From contig JAWZYU010000034.1 of NCBI GenBank assembly GCA_038380435.1, positions 18,083,404-18,147,403 of the forward strand: a DNA stretch of 64,000 nucleotides, given 5' to 3'. Shown here one piece after another: positions 22,166 to 34,145 of the stretch (its first letter is position 1; each line of letters begins with the position of its first letter). The translations under genes and the position numbers were made by a program. Source of the DNA: Ryuthela nishihirai. Its lineage: Eukaryota > Arthropoda > Arachnida > Araneae > Heptathelidae. The notes beneath the pieces are model-generated. The model did no database searches. It saw only the letters and a program-made list of their open reading frames with translations, and was not told the DNA's origin.

Positions 22166-24398
22166 ACAACACATTTATTAACACTAGTATTTGCAATAAT
22201 AGAAGATCGGCCTTTCCCTAAGGCCTCGCACTTGGCAATAACAACGGCTGGCTACCTCGCCTAGCCGCAACCAAAAACCTTGGTCGAAAAACACTGACCC
22301 CGGCTGGGACATCCCACAAGCCGAATTCTTATCCTGGTCGGAGCCTCACCTCCGACCTGCAGCACACTCTCAAGCAGAAGGACACAGGAAAAAAGTCTTT
22401 TCTTCGCCCCCTCTCTCAGGGTGGTCACGTGAGTTCCACGTAAAAGGAACACATTTATTAACACTAGTATTTGCAATAATAGAAGATCGGCCTTTCCCTA
22501 AGGCCTCGCACTTGGCAATAACCACGGCTGGCTACCTCGCCTAGCCGCAACCAAAAACCTTGGTCGAAAAACACTGACCCCGGCTGGGACATCCCACAAG
22601 CCGAATTCTTATCCTGATCGGAGCCTCACCTCCGACCTGCAGCACACTCTCAAGCAGAAGGACAATGGAACAAAGTCTTTTCTTCGCCCCCTCTCTCAGG
22701 GTGGTCACGTGAGTTCCACGTAAAAGGAACACATTTATTAACACTAGTATTTGCAATAATAGAAGATCGGCCTTTCACTAAGGCCTCGCACTTGGCAATA
22801 ACCACGGCTGGCTACCTCGCCTAGCCGCAACCAAAAACCTTGGTCGAAAAACACTGACCCCGGCTGGGACATCCCACAAGTAGAATTCTTATCCTGGTCG
22901 GAGCCTCACCTCCGACCTGCAGCACACTGTCAAGCAGAAGGACACAGGAACAAAGTCTTTTCTTCGCCCCCTCTCTCAGGGTGGTCACGTGAGTTCCACG
23001 TAAAAGGAACACATTTATTAACACTAGTATTTGCAATAATAGATATCGGCCTTTCCCTAAGGCCTCGCACTTGGCAATAACCACGGCTGCCTACCTCGCC
23101 TAGCCGCAACCAAAAACCTTGGTCGAAAAACACTGACCCCGGCTGGGACATCCCACAAGCCGAATTCTTATCCTGGTCGGAGCACCTCCGATCTGCAGCA
23201 CACTCTCAAGCAGAAGGACACTGAAACAAAGTCTTTTCTTCGCCCCCTCTCTCAGGGTGGTCACGTGAGTTCCACGTAAGAGGAACACATTTATTAACAC
23301 TAGTATTTGCAATAATAGAAGATCGGCCTTTCCCTAAGGCCTCGCACTTGGCAATAACCACGGCTGGCTACCTCGCCTAGCCGGAACCAAAAACCTTGGT
23401 CGAAAAACACTGACCCCGGCTGGGACATCCCACAAGCCGAATTCTTATCCTGGTCGGAGCCTCACCTCCGACCTGCAGCACACTCTCATGCAGAAGGACA
23501 CTGGAGCAAAGTCTTTTCTTCGCCCCCCCTCTCAGGGTGGTCACGTGAGTTCCACGTAAAAGGAACACATTTATTAACACTAGTATTTGCAATAATAGAA
23601 GATCGGCCTTTCCCTAAGGCCTCGCACTTGGCAATAACCACGGCTGCCTACCTCGCCTAGCCGCAACCAAAAACCTTGGTCGAAAAACACTGACCCCGGC
23701 TGGGACATCCCACAAGCCGAATTCTTATCCTGGTCGGAGCACCTCCGATCTGCAGCACACTCTCAAGCAGAAGGACACTGGAACAAAGTCTTTTCTTCGC
23801 CCCCTCTCTCAGGGTGGTCACGTGAGTTCCACGTAAGAGGAACACATTTATTAACACTAGTATTTGCAATAATAGAAGATCGGCCTTTCCCTAAGGCCTC
23901 GCACTTGGCAATAACCACGGCTGGCTACCTCGCCTAGCCGGAACCAAAAACCTTGGTCGAAAAACACTGACCCCGGCTGGGACATCCCACAAGCCGAATT
24001 CTTATCCTGGTCGGAGCCTCACCTCCGACCTGCAGCACACTCTCATGCAGAAGGACACTGGAGCAAAGTCTTTTCTTCGCCCCCCCTCTCAGGGTGGTCA
24101 CGTGAGTTCCACGTAAAAGGAACACATTTATTAACACTAGTATTTGCAATAATAGAAGATCGGCCTTTCCCTAAGGCCTCGCACTTGGCAATAACCACGG
24201 CTGGCTACCTCGCCTAGCCGCAACCGAAAACCATGGTCGAAAAACACTGACCCCGGCTGGGACATCCCACAAGCCGAATTCTTATCCTGGTCGGAGCCTC
24301 ACCTCCGACCTGCAGCACACTCTCAAGCAGAAGGACACAGGAACAAAGTCTTTTCTTCGCCCCCTCTCTCAGGGTGGTCACGTCAGTTCCATCTAAAA
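22166..24398 (-). repeat. ~280-bp satellite, 8 units, derived from LTR sequence
   Basis: Eight head-to-tail units: the junction motif GGAACACATTTATTAAC recurs at 22446, 22726, 23006, 23282, 23562, 23839 and 24119. Periods are 280, 280, 276, 280, 277 and 280. On the minus strand each unit corresponds to the LTR segment around 14750-14985: an ACGTGAC block, GAGGCC(T)TAG and a terminal AATAAATGTGTT. Units 4 and 6 share a short deletion (GGAGCACCTCCGATC), and units 5 and 7 share CCGGAACC, CTCATGCAG and CTGGAGCAAAG. A ~557-bp dimer has therefore itself been duplicated. The conserved ~70-codon minus-strand frames (MQILVLINVFLLRGTH..) are a by-product. Confidence 0.9.
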
Positions 24399-24585
24399 GG
24401 ACCAATAGTGGGACGTATGCCGTAAAAGGGCCAACAGTGGGACGTATGCCGTAAAAGGGCCAATGTGGACATATGCCGTAAAAGGGCCAATGTGGATATA
24501 TGCCGTAAAAGGGCCAATGGGTATCATAGTGGGACATATGCCGTAAAAGGGCCAATGTGTATCATAGTGGGACATATGCCGTTCC
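24399..24585 (-). repeat. ~30-bp subrepeats in LTR U3-like region
   Basis: Six degenerate units with core GGGCCAATGTGG..ATATGCCGTAAAA (plus strand) adjoin the 280-bp array and precede the LTR start. Some units carry an extra GTATCATAGTGG. They have no counterpart in the LTR at 14.6 kb, so they arose in this lineage. Confidence 0.85.
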
Positions 24586-24700
24586 CTAATTTTGTCAGTG
24601 ATGACGATTGACGCCCTTGAGCACCCTCACATCCGTTCGGAGGGCCCTTTGACCTTCGCTTCACTTGGGGGAAACGGACTCGCATCATCTGACCGTTACA
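24586..24700 (-). repeat. LTR 5' terminus (minus strand)
   Basis: Read on the minus strand the LTR begins TGTAACGGTCAGATGATGCG at 24700, matching TGTAACGGGCAGATGACC at 14625. This fixes the outer edge of the minus-strand LTR that contains the 280-bp array. Confidence 0.75.
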
Positions 24701-26231
24701 CAAAATAAAAAACATTTGCTTTACAAACGATCTAGACCCGTTTACTTCCTTTTAGTTTCCACCATTCTTATAAGCTGCATTCAGAGCTTTGTACAAGAGG
24801 GTTTATATTTGAAATTTAAAACTGGAATATTTTCCAGAACTGTACGCTGAGTGATCATTGAAATATGAATTATGAATAACGAATAAGAAACATGAAACAT
24901 TCCATTCCATGTTTTGTTAATGGGACTCTAAATCTGAAGTCCTATAACTTTCAAAATAAACGTTTTATAGGAAAATGTGACAAAGGTAAAGTTCGAAATC
25001 ATTTCCATCTAAAGAGAAATTTTCAACAATATTCATTCAGTATTTAAAGAAATACGAAGTTTGAATATATTGGAATAGAAGTAGTAGACATTTGAAGTTA
25101 ATTGGAACTGAAATATTATTTCAAACCATTTCATATAGAATCATATATTTTAAACGTGCGTGCAAATAATTCCTTTAATATATTTTTTGATAAATTTCTT
25201 AGAACAGATTTGCTGCTTTGAAAGGTTTAAACTTTCCTACATTTATAAATACTGTAAGAATATTGTTGAAAATCCAGATTTCGATAGATTTGATTTATAT
25301 ATGATGATGAAGGCCTGGATTCAACTCGTACTCAAAATAATATCAATTATTGATGCTTCCTAAGAATTGTTGTTTACGCTCGCTAAAGGAAAATTTAAAT
25401 ATATGATCAGATTCCTTTTCTAAGAGTGTGAAGCGAAGTTCGTTGATTCTTCTGCACCTTTGAGCAAATTGACGATGACAGTTTTCTTTCCCTAAGAGTT
25501 CTCGAATATTTAAATTCGTTATCATTATTTAAATAATCTCGAATGCTTAAATTCATTATCATTTATTTTCATTATCATTTGTAACAATAGAGTTAGCTTT
25601 TAGCATTCGTAAAATAAATAGAAGCAGGAAATATGCATTAACCTGCATTTTCAAAAGTGCTTTTAATTTTGTAAACTTGGCTAAGGAAGTGATTTTATTA
25701 CTTACTAGCAGTAAACTTTTTACTCTTGTGACGCTGCCTACAAATTCTCTGAAGGAAAAAAATGAGAGCAAAGTCGTACATACTAATATTTTTATCATTT
25801 TGTTTTCTCTCTGTTTGAAATGGAGTGTTGCATTTTATTTTTTTGACACCCAATCCTGTGTGTCAGGAATATTTAACCCAGGGGTCTCAAACGTTCACAA
25901 GTGCGAAGTTTTAGCTGATTTCATGAAATAAATTATTAATATGAAAAGTCTACCATGTATAAAGGTTAAAGCGAATCTGCTTCCAAATTCCTTTCATAAA
26001 TTTAGCAAAGAACAATAAGAATTAAAACATACAGTGAAACTTTATTGTAACTTGCACATTGCAAAAACAGACATGTGGAGCAAAACATTGTTATGCATCT
26101 GAGAGAAATATTTTAAAGTTTGTGCGTAGAGTCAGTTTCATGAAATAGATCTATGTAAGAAATAAAATAATAAATGTAGAATAAGTAAAAAGATATATAT
26201 TTTCATTATAGTTCAAACCATGGAATGTTAA
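24701..26231. other. No gene recognised
   Basis: AT-rich. At 25879 CAGGGGTCTCAAACG looks like a hAT-type terminus, but no partner end or TSD was found. A short direct repeat (TCTCGAATNTTTAAATTC-like, 25500-25560) is present. Nothing coding. Confidence 0.4.
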
Positions 26232-26561
26232 CACAGAGTTAGCTCTGTGCTTGATTATGGATCCTGAATTTGCTGCACTGGTAGGATTTCTGTCAAGACA
26301 AAATCTTCCTCTGTGTTTTCTGCTTGTATGTAGATAGACAGCCCAAAGTGAATAGATTCACAGGATATGATATCAGCTTGTGGATAATCCTGATCTGAGG
26401 TCATCGCAGGTATCTGAACTCTTGCTTCTACGAGCATCATCAAATCTGCATTGGAGGAGGTCTTCCAGTGTTCAGCCGTTACTAGTGAGAGGAACGGTTT
26501 TTTACCCATTGTCGGCATTCCCTCTCTCAATAAACGTAGTTTTTTTAAACATCCAGCTACA
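26232..26561 (+). mobile_element. RTE LINE 5' fragment
   Basis: Matches copy A 5115-5465 and copy D 44104-44460: CTTGATTATGGATCCTGA, TGAATAGATTCACAGGATAT, GAGGTCATCGCAGG, CATTGGAGGA..GTCTTCCAGTGT and CTCTCAATAAACGTAGTTT. It stops before the endonuclease core, so both ends are missing. Confidence 0.85.
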
Positions 26562-27889
26562 GAGAAGCTCATCGAAACATGATTAAAATATGTTTCACTC
26601 TGAAATATAATATAAATATCCTAATTAATATTTAACTGAATATTAAAACTTTGAAAATGTAGGTGCTGTAAATGAGCTTTGAACAATTTGATTTTTTTCA
26701 GGCAAATAATTTTTAAATTAATTCAAAATTAGGGAATTTCGAGTTCTTTGGAATGTTATAATTGCCTAACCTACCGATACCTGATAGTACTTATTAAAAC
26801 TGACGATGTATCGCAATTCTTGACAAAAAAAAAACAGAAAAATAATCGTGAGCACACGGTTGCGTAACAAATTCTTCTTATTAGTTTCCGATTGTTGTGT
26901 GCAACCCATATGATTGTCGCTGCCATTTTTTTCTAAGAAGGGGCTTAAATTCATGAAACCTGAATGAAACTTGAGAAGTACTTAAAAAATCCCGTATTGA
27001 GGATGACAACGATACGTGTGTCGCTGCGGAAGAAAGCAAACACGAAATGCAAAAGATTCAATTGAATCGGAAATCTTCTGTCCATGCTTCCATAACCGAA
27101 CGAAGACTGTAAGCAGATACTTTATTTGATCGGTAACCGTACAATAGACTCCCTTCTGTTGCCGCTGAATGATCTTGAGAAGAGCTTACTTACTAACTCA
27201 ACCTCCATCAACCGAAGTTAATCGCCGTCATTCAAGTCGACTGATATCTCCCATCTGTCGTCACCCCTCCCCCTCCCCTACCGGCCTTGATCAAATGAAG
27301 AAGACTCTGTTGCCAAAAAGAAACATCCACTTCTGGCAATAAAGATATGACTATGCTGTTGTTGCCACCTCTTTCAAAACGAAATGGTATCTTGGTTTAA
27401 TTTCATTCTCATTCACTGCTTAGGTTGGGCACTTTTATTCTCATTGTGGTACGCAAATTTTTTGTTTAAAAATAATCTACGTGTCCTAAGTTTAATTTAG
27501 TATTCGCCGCCATGTTGTTTCGTTTGAAACGCCTTAATTTTTTTATAACACTAAATGACATGTTCTCGTGCAACAACTGAGGCGTGATCATGTTATCATT
27601 AGATACGGCAGTGCGGAAAAGGTCATGCTCTGAATAGAATAAAGTTTGAATCGAGGAATAGAGAAGAAAGGTCAATAGTTGAAGTGATTTGACTCTGTGT
27701 AAAATGTGTGCACCTGTCGGTTAAGAGTTATTAGTTTCCCTTTGTGAAGAATCGAACGATTTCTGTTGTTTAAAGAAACGTTGTCCTAAGTGGGCACATT
27801 GTGTGCGACATTCTTCGTAAGAGTCGAATCATAACTTAATACATAGAAACCGTTGTGGTTCAGCTTTCAAGTGTGATATTCTTTCAGAT
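26562..27889. other. No gene recognised
   Basis: AT-rich with no supported coding sequence. A CT-rich stretch near 27260 is the only compositional feature. Confidence 0.5.
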
Positions 27890-28064
27890 CAATTCAGACG
27901 ATATCCATTTTTTCATCTCATTCCAATCCAGACAATATCCATTTTTTCATCTCATTTCAATCCAGACGATATCCATTTTTTCATCTCATTCCAATCCAGA
28001 CGATATCCATTTTTTCATCTCATTCCAATCCAGACGATATCCATTTTTTTCATCTCATTCCAAT
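27890..28064. repeat. 34-bp minisatellite, ~5 copies
   Basis: Units of the type CCAGACGATATCCATTTTTT followed by CATCTCATTCCAAT, with one or two changes each. The 77-codon frame across them is a by-product of the repeat. Confidence 0.95.
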
Positions 28065-28341
28065 TCCGATGATATTCCAATCCAGTGAAACAAGATACAG
28101 TTAAGCTAAGTTGGCAGCATGTCGCAATGAACAGATGCATCGTTCAAAAGAAATCTTTTTATGAAGACTATTATATAGGATGTGATTTACATAGGATTTA
28201 TATAGGATGTGATTGAAAAATGGGACTATTTATATAGGATGTGATTGAAAAATTAAGCATAAGACGTAGATTAGTTCTAAACAAATGTTTCCCGAATATT
28301 TGTTGGATTCGGTCGTGGGGATTTTCCAACAATATTCAGGA

Positions 28342-28512
28342 AAGCTTGCCACAGAAGTCTGGCAGGAGCCTGTCAGTTTACATGCCATACTAGAAGGTCT
28401 GTGATGATGGCAGGACCTCAGCAGAAAAACAACACAGATATTCATGCCTTACTCTGGGCTCGAACCCAGGATCTTTAAATCAGTAGCCAAGCGCGCTAAC
28501 CACTCGGCCACA
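28342..28512 (-). repeat. tRNA-derived SINE (family S1), best copy
   Basis: On the minus strand the head reads GATGTGGCCGAGTGGTTAGC (A box TGGCCGAGTGG) followed by a B box GGGTTCGAGCCC. This is the hallmark of a Ser/Leu-type tRNA-derived SINE promoter. The body (CAGTTT, GGCTCCTGCCAGA, CTGTGGCAAGC on the minus strand) is shared with the copies at 3.7 kb and 31.9 kb. Stem pairing is too poor and the body too well conserved for a functional tRNA gene. Confidence 0.8.
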
Positions 28513-30395
28513 TCTCAAATTTACATTTCTTTAAAGAGGAAAAGAGTGTTTTTTTTGGTATACCTAATTATCATCTAACGTAAATTAATTTTTCAATTAA
28601 TTTTTCCAGGGGGTGGGACTTTACCTCTTACCCTCCACTACTGGCGCCGAAGACTATAATGACTCATAAGTAGGGCGGTCGGATACAGGCGGATAAGAAA
28701 AGTATATAAGAAAATTATTGGCTGTGTTTCAAACATTTTGCTAAATAATTGTAGCAAAGTGAGGAATGATAAAAACTGTAAAACAAAAACAAGAAAGTTA
28801 TCAGTGTTTACAAACAAAATGACAAAATCTTAGAATTATCTTTTAAACACTGAAAGTATTTTATTTAATTATGTCCAACAGTGAATATATATCACAGATG
28901 TTAAAATATTTGTTTCGTTTCTTTTTCTGTTCGCTTCCTGGTATATGTAAACAAGAGATTTTCAGATTTCATTTCGAAAGAAATATTTTTGTGATGATAG
29001 ATGTAATATCCATCAATGTTGAGTGAGTAATTCAAATTAATTAGTAGAATCTCATACATGATTGCAATATTTTTATTCTATTCATTCGCTTAGTTGTGTG
29101 AGTAAATATCTTTCAGCAGTCATTTTTAAGAAAATATTAATATGTCTTTGTCTATCTGTGAATGTCTCTACTGAGTCAGCAATTGACTGAATAAAATATT
29201 TTTGTTGTGGTTATTTGCTTAGTTTTGTGAGTGACATTCACAAGTCATTTGCAATCAAATATTGATCTGATGACTGATGTATGTATTGAAACAAAAGTTG
29301 AAAATATTCCTTAAAAGAAACTCGTGGCTTATTAGAATATTTTGTCCTGTTTATTAGCTGAGATGTTTGAGCAAACAATAATCAAAGATTTCTTTTTATT
29401 CAAATATTTATTATTTAGTTCCACTCTTAATGCGAAATTATTGTTTAAAAGTAATTCAAAATTCTCTCTTTTAAAGTGCAAGATGGTTAAAATTATTAAT
29501 CCTAGACGAGATGTAAATGTTAAGTAATATTTATATCATTTTTGTTGCATTTGCAATTTTGTATCGTAAGACTTCGCTTTTATATAAAAATCAGGCAGAA
29601 ATATTTTGAATTTTCATTATACATTGCAAAAGTTTTATTATTCATCTGATTTTGAATAAAATTGTTGAAATATAATCTACATTAGTACTTTACTTCTAAA
29701 ACTATCAGTAGTAAAAAACTTTAGACTATTTATATATATATTTAATTATTATATTATATTATGATATTTATTATAAATATTATAATATATAATTTTTATA
29801 TGTTTATTATAGAATATTATAGTGTACTCTATGGTGTGCTCTTTAAAATGCACAGAATCGCGTTCATTGATACATATCAGACTATTCAAACAGCTATTCA
29901 GTAGATGTCGGTCCATAAGGAAGGAACAAGAATGTTTCATTTGCGCCATGCCCAGTGAATGCAACTACATATTTAATATTTTGTGCTGTTGGGAATTTCA
30001 CCATTCAATTCAAATATTTCATGCTCCTTTGTTTTTGTTTTGAAGAGGAAACTTCTGTATTTAATCAACAGATTCTAGACAAGCGGAATGAAATCTTTTT
30101 ATACCATATATGACTGTACCGGGCCTTACTGAAATTTTCGACAATTTCCATGTTATGTAAATGGTAATCGAACTTAGAAGTTTTATAAATTCAAAATTAT
30201 GCATTTTATGCAAAAATATCACTGAAGAAAAATTAATGATCGTAATCAAATCTTCCTAAATCTCGATTTTCAACAATATTCGTTCAATGTTAAAAGTTAT
30301 GAAAACATGAATGTTTAACAATTAATGGTCTTGTTTTATAAAAATAATTCATAATTATCTAGTATTGAAATAATATTTAAACAAACTCCTAAAAT
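28513..30395. other. No gene recognised
   Basis: Very AT-rich (for example ~29720-29820, almost only A and T). Short frames on both strands are without support. Confidence 0.5.
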
Positions 30396-30600
30396 ATATA
30401 CGAGGGTTAAATTGAAGAGATTTTTCGACGTATTTGTTCAACTATTAAGGAAGATATCACTCTGAATTTAACGACGATCAATTTTAGAGTTAAACGGGCT
30501 CAAGGCAATTTTTTTCACTGAAATTGATCGACATTAAATTCAGAGTGATATATTCCTTGATATATGAGGGTTGTTTGAAAAATAATGAGAACCTTGACAC
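30396..30600. repeat. Inverted repeat flanked by mariner-like end motifs
   Basis: Arms 30448-30485 and 30521-30558 are 38 bp with three mismatches (core ATATCACTCTGAATTTAA) around a ~35-bp loop. Flanking direct motifs are TATACGAGGGTT (30398) and TATATGAGGGTTGTTTGAAA (30561). GAGGGTTGTTTGAAAA resembles mariner-type termini. It could be a small foldback element inserted into a mariner end with duplication of the end. Confidence 0.55.
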
Positions 30601-30765
30601 CAAATACGCAGGGCTCTCCCAACGCGCTTGTTTGCGCATCTTGCACCACCCAGAACCTGTTCCGGAGGTAAGCCATCACTCGTACGGTGTCGTCATAGGA
30701 GAGGACAAACCGACGTCACAGCAACACCAGACCCCTATCAGAGAGTTACTTAGACTGTAGATAAG

Positions 30766-30950
30766 GAAAGGGGAAGTGTACCTCTCAGAGGAGAGTGACT
30801 CTTGACCTCCAAGAGGGTCAGAAAAGAGAGTAGAATTTGACCACCTAGGGGGTCAGTGGAAAGAGTGGGATTTCTCTCTTGACCACCAAGTGGGTAGAAG
30901 GAGAGAGTTATTTTTTTAATGACCACCGAATGGGTCAGAAGAAGAGGTGA
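30766..30950. repeat. Degenerate ~40-bp repeats related to the 52.8-kb array
   Basis: Blocks of the type AGAGAGT..GATTTCTCTCTTGACCACCAAGTGGGT recur four or five times with drift. The unit AGAGTGGGATTTCTCTCTTG closely matches AGAGTGGGATTTGTCTCTTG at ~53015, so the two arrays share an origin. Confidence 0.65.
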
Positions 30951-31859
30951 ATCATCATCAGCTTGGCCCTTGTGAAATGTTTCTTTATGGGCCCTTAAAG
31001 TAACTTTTTAAAAGTTAATTATGAAAAATGAAACTGGCGATTTCATCTTTACCAGATTTGAAAAATTTAATTGTCATTTGGACCTGTAACAATAATTGGA
31101 CGATTTTCCTTGAATTTAGCAAATTTAACCAATGAGAACTCACGTCTGTGTTAAAAATGTATTCGCTCCTGTACGTTAAATAAGTACAGATCTAATTTTG
31201 GTGCTCTCAAAGGCATATACACATCCGGAGCCTGATCTAAGAGGGGGTCTTGCTCTCTTTCCTCCCCCCTCAGAATGATAGCATGTGTAATAGAGGCAAA
31301 AATTATAAAACACATTTATATTTCCCGCCTTACCTTTTTCCGGCTCGATGATGTTTCTTGCTACACACACCCTCGATTTTTCCCTCGATTTTCCTCGATT
31401 CGAGTCTGTTATACATCGATAATGCAGAACAATATTTTACGTTAAAAATTAAATTTTTTTTGGAAATGTTTGCTGACTTATTAAACAAAGATTGCTGTAA
31501 ATGAATATCTGCTAGTTTTCTGCTAAAACAAAACTTCCGGAACATTATGCGCAAATCAGAAAAATATATCTTTGACAAATATACCATTTGCAACAGAAGC
31601 AAGGGCGGTGTTGCTGTAAGTTAGTTTGTGCGATAAGAATTCTTATTTTCCAATTATTTTGCGTGCTTAAACCAAAATATAAAAGTAAATTGGAAAGCTA
31701 AATGATGAAACTGTGATATGAAGATCAAGTGAGAAATAGTTGGCAAGTATTTAATAAGTTATAAATCAGATTATCTGAACACTGAGTAAATTAACTGATG
31801 CTAAAAACATAGGTGCTGTCATCTAGTGAAAATAGATTATTATGATATTTGTGCCGTCC
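30951..31859. other. No gene recognised
   Basis: No supportable coding sequence; a short tandem TTTTCCCTCGATTTT-like duplication lies near 31370. Confidence 0.5.
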
Positions 31860-31953
31860 CGTGGCAGAGGGCTATGGCTTATTAAACTGACAGGCTCCTT
31901 TCAGACCTGTGGCAAGCAACTGTTTGAAGGGGTATTTATTTTATTTTATTTAT
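31860..31953 (+). repeat. SINE S1 fragment, 3' part with A/T-rich tail
   Basis: AAACTGACAGGCTCC..CAGACCTGTGGCAAGC is the reverse complement of the SINE body at 28.34 kb, so this copy is on the plus strand. It ends in a TATTTTATTTTATTTA-type tail, giving the family's 3' end. The tRNA head is missing. Confidence 0.7.
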
Positions 31954-32179
31954 GGGCACACATTTTAAAAATAGTTTTCAAGCATAAAATCTAAGAATTT
32001 GTAATACACAAAACACGGACATGTCTAACTTAATCTGTAAATCCTGTGAAGCAGAAATTTTTGATTTAAGAGAGGGAATATAATATGTAACTGAAGGTAA
32101 ACAATTTTTTCTCCATAAATATATAGGTATGAGTGAAAGTAAATTCAGAAAATTATTCAAGTAGCAAAGGAGTAAGTGG

Positions 32180-32765
32180 ATGTGTTTAATATCTGTGAAT
32201 AATGCTTTGAATGGAACAGACGCATCCAAAAACATACAAATAAATCAGGAACACATAAATCAACAGAAAGGTACTGTTAAGGCTTTGGAAAGTGAGGTGT
32301 CTGATGGTAGTGATCTTAGAGATGTTGTTGTTGCCTTAAAGTTGGAGTTGATGGATTTCATGATTAATATTAAGAAAAAGATTAAAGATATAAAGTTTCT
32401 TAATAAATGAAATAAAAGAAATTAAAGGTGTAAATGATTCCTTAATGAGTGAAATAAAGGATGTTATAACTGCACTAAACTTTAATTAAGATAAATTGGT
32501 AGAATTTAAATTAGAATTCAAGAACCTTAAGAAAGTAAATCAATATTTAATTAAACAAACAAATGAATTAAAGCAACAAATAAATGATATCAGGTTTGAA
32601 GTTCATGAATTAGAATTAAGATCCAAGGCAAACAATATAGAGATTACTGGAATACCTGAGGCACAAGATGTATCAAAGCTGCTTGATATTCAAGGAAAGG
32701 ATAATATTGTTGTAGCACATAGAGTTACTACAATTAATATAAACAAACCAAAGCCTATTGGGTAA
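32180..32765 (+). pseudogene. ORF1-like coiled-coil protein of the CR1/L2-like LINE
   Basis: Encodes heptad-rich segments (IKKKIKDIKFLNK; NELKQQINDIRFEVHELELR) followed by RSKANNIEITGIPE and IVVAHRV, then KPKPIG. ELE.RS..NNIEI.GIPE is the typical motif of LINE ORF1 proteins, which form coiled-coil multimers and bind LINE RNA. Two open pieces (32180-32410, 32496-32765) are separated by stops. Confidence 0.75.
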
Positions 32766-34145
32766 AATTTCGGGATGTCAGATCTAAATATCAATGGATT
32801 GAGAAAGCAAAAGCACATAGGAACCTTACAGCTAGTATGATAAGTTCAGAATTCAGTGAATCGGGGTTTATGTAAATCAGCATCTAACAAAGTGTTTAAA
32901 AACTTTTTTACAGGGTTAAACAATTTAAAAATGAACATGAATATAGGTATATACCTGGATTAAAGAAGGAAAAATGTATTTGAGGAAGTCATCTGAATCA
33001 AGAGTGTACGGAATTAGGAAAGAGGAAGATTTAGATAAACTGTAGTGAATACAATGAGTGGAGAACAATTGGGTGAAACATTGGAAGTTTCAGAGGAAGA
33101 TCACAAAACTATAATTCTATGAATTGTCACACTTTATTATTAATTTAAACTCTGATATTTGTATTGTGATTTACAACATTAGGATTGTAAACCAAAATTT
33201 CAGTGTGTTAATGTAAATTTAGAGACCACTTTGAAAAATATTGATATTATATTGTTAACAGAAATATGGGATAAAAGAGAGAAAATAATTATCAGATAAA
33301 TGGATTTGAGCTCTTTTAACAGTGTAGAGAATATAATAAATCAGGTGGGGTTTTAGCATAAATAAAAATAGGTAGGTTTCAAGTAAAGCAAAGGGATTTA
33401 TTTATTTGAAACTAATTTAAAATGGTCAGTAATTTTAAATATATAGGACTCGTGGTTTTTGCATTGGTATTTTTAATAAAGAATAGAAAGAATAGTTAAA
33501 ATCATGTCCAATTGAAAATACATTACTTGTAGGGATTTAAATATTGATATATTAAAAGATTCTGGAACATCAAATGATTACTTAAATATATTGTCAAATT
33601 ATGGGTTCAAACAATACATACATGCAAAATACAAGAATAACAAAGGATAGTATTAGTTGTTTTGATCATGTATTCAATAGAGATTTCACAAAAAATGTAA
33701 TAAAAGTAGCAGGATATCATACTGTTATAACTGATCACTTTCCTGTTATAATCAAGGTTGCTCTGTAGGAAGTTTCAAACATTTTAAGCAATAAAACACA
33801 AAGTGTAATATTAAGAAAAAAGATAGAGTTTTACAAATATGAAAAGAATGTTAAAAATTTGACATTTACTGATGACTTAAATATTAGAAATTTTGATATT
33901 TACTTTCAGAAATGTTTTACAGACTTAAGTGAAACAGTGAAATTTACAAAATTGAAAAAGCATAAAAATTTGAATAAAAAATAAAACAGCCATGGGTAAC
34001 AAATGATTTACTGAATGGTATAAATGCTAAGGAAAAATTATATAATATGTACAAAAATAATCCAGGGCTATTACAATATGAGACATATTTCAGATCTTAT
34101 TGTAAGTTATTTAAAAAGAATATTCAAGAAACTAAAGATACAATT

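Noticed and set aside
22166..24398. CRISPR-like array
   Set aside because: Units are contiguous ~280-bp repeats without short repeat/unique spacer alternation, and the genome is eukaryotic.
22261..24555. Repeated ~70-codon minus-strand frames (MQILVLINVFLLRGTH..) that look like a gene family
   Set aside because: They recur because the 280-bp satellite recurs; copies vary by indels that are not multiples of three, and the sequence is LTR-derived.
25879..25893. hAT element end (CAGGGGTCTCAAACG)
   Set aside because: No matching inverted end or 8-bp duplication found nearby.
28440..28512. tRNA gene (Ser/Leu-like)
   Set aside because: A and B boxes are good, but stems do not pair well and the sequence continues into a SINE body found at other loci.
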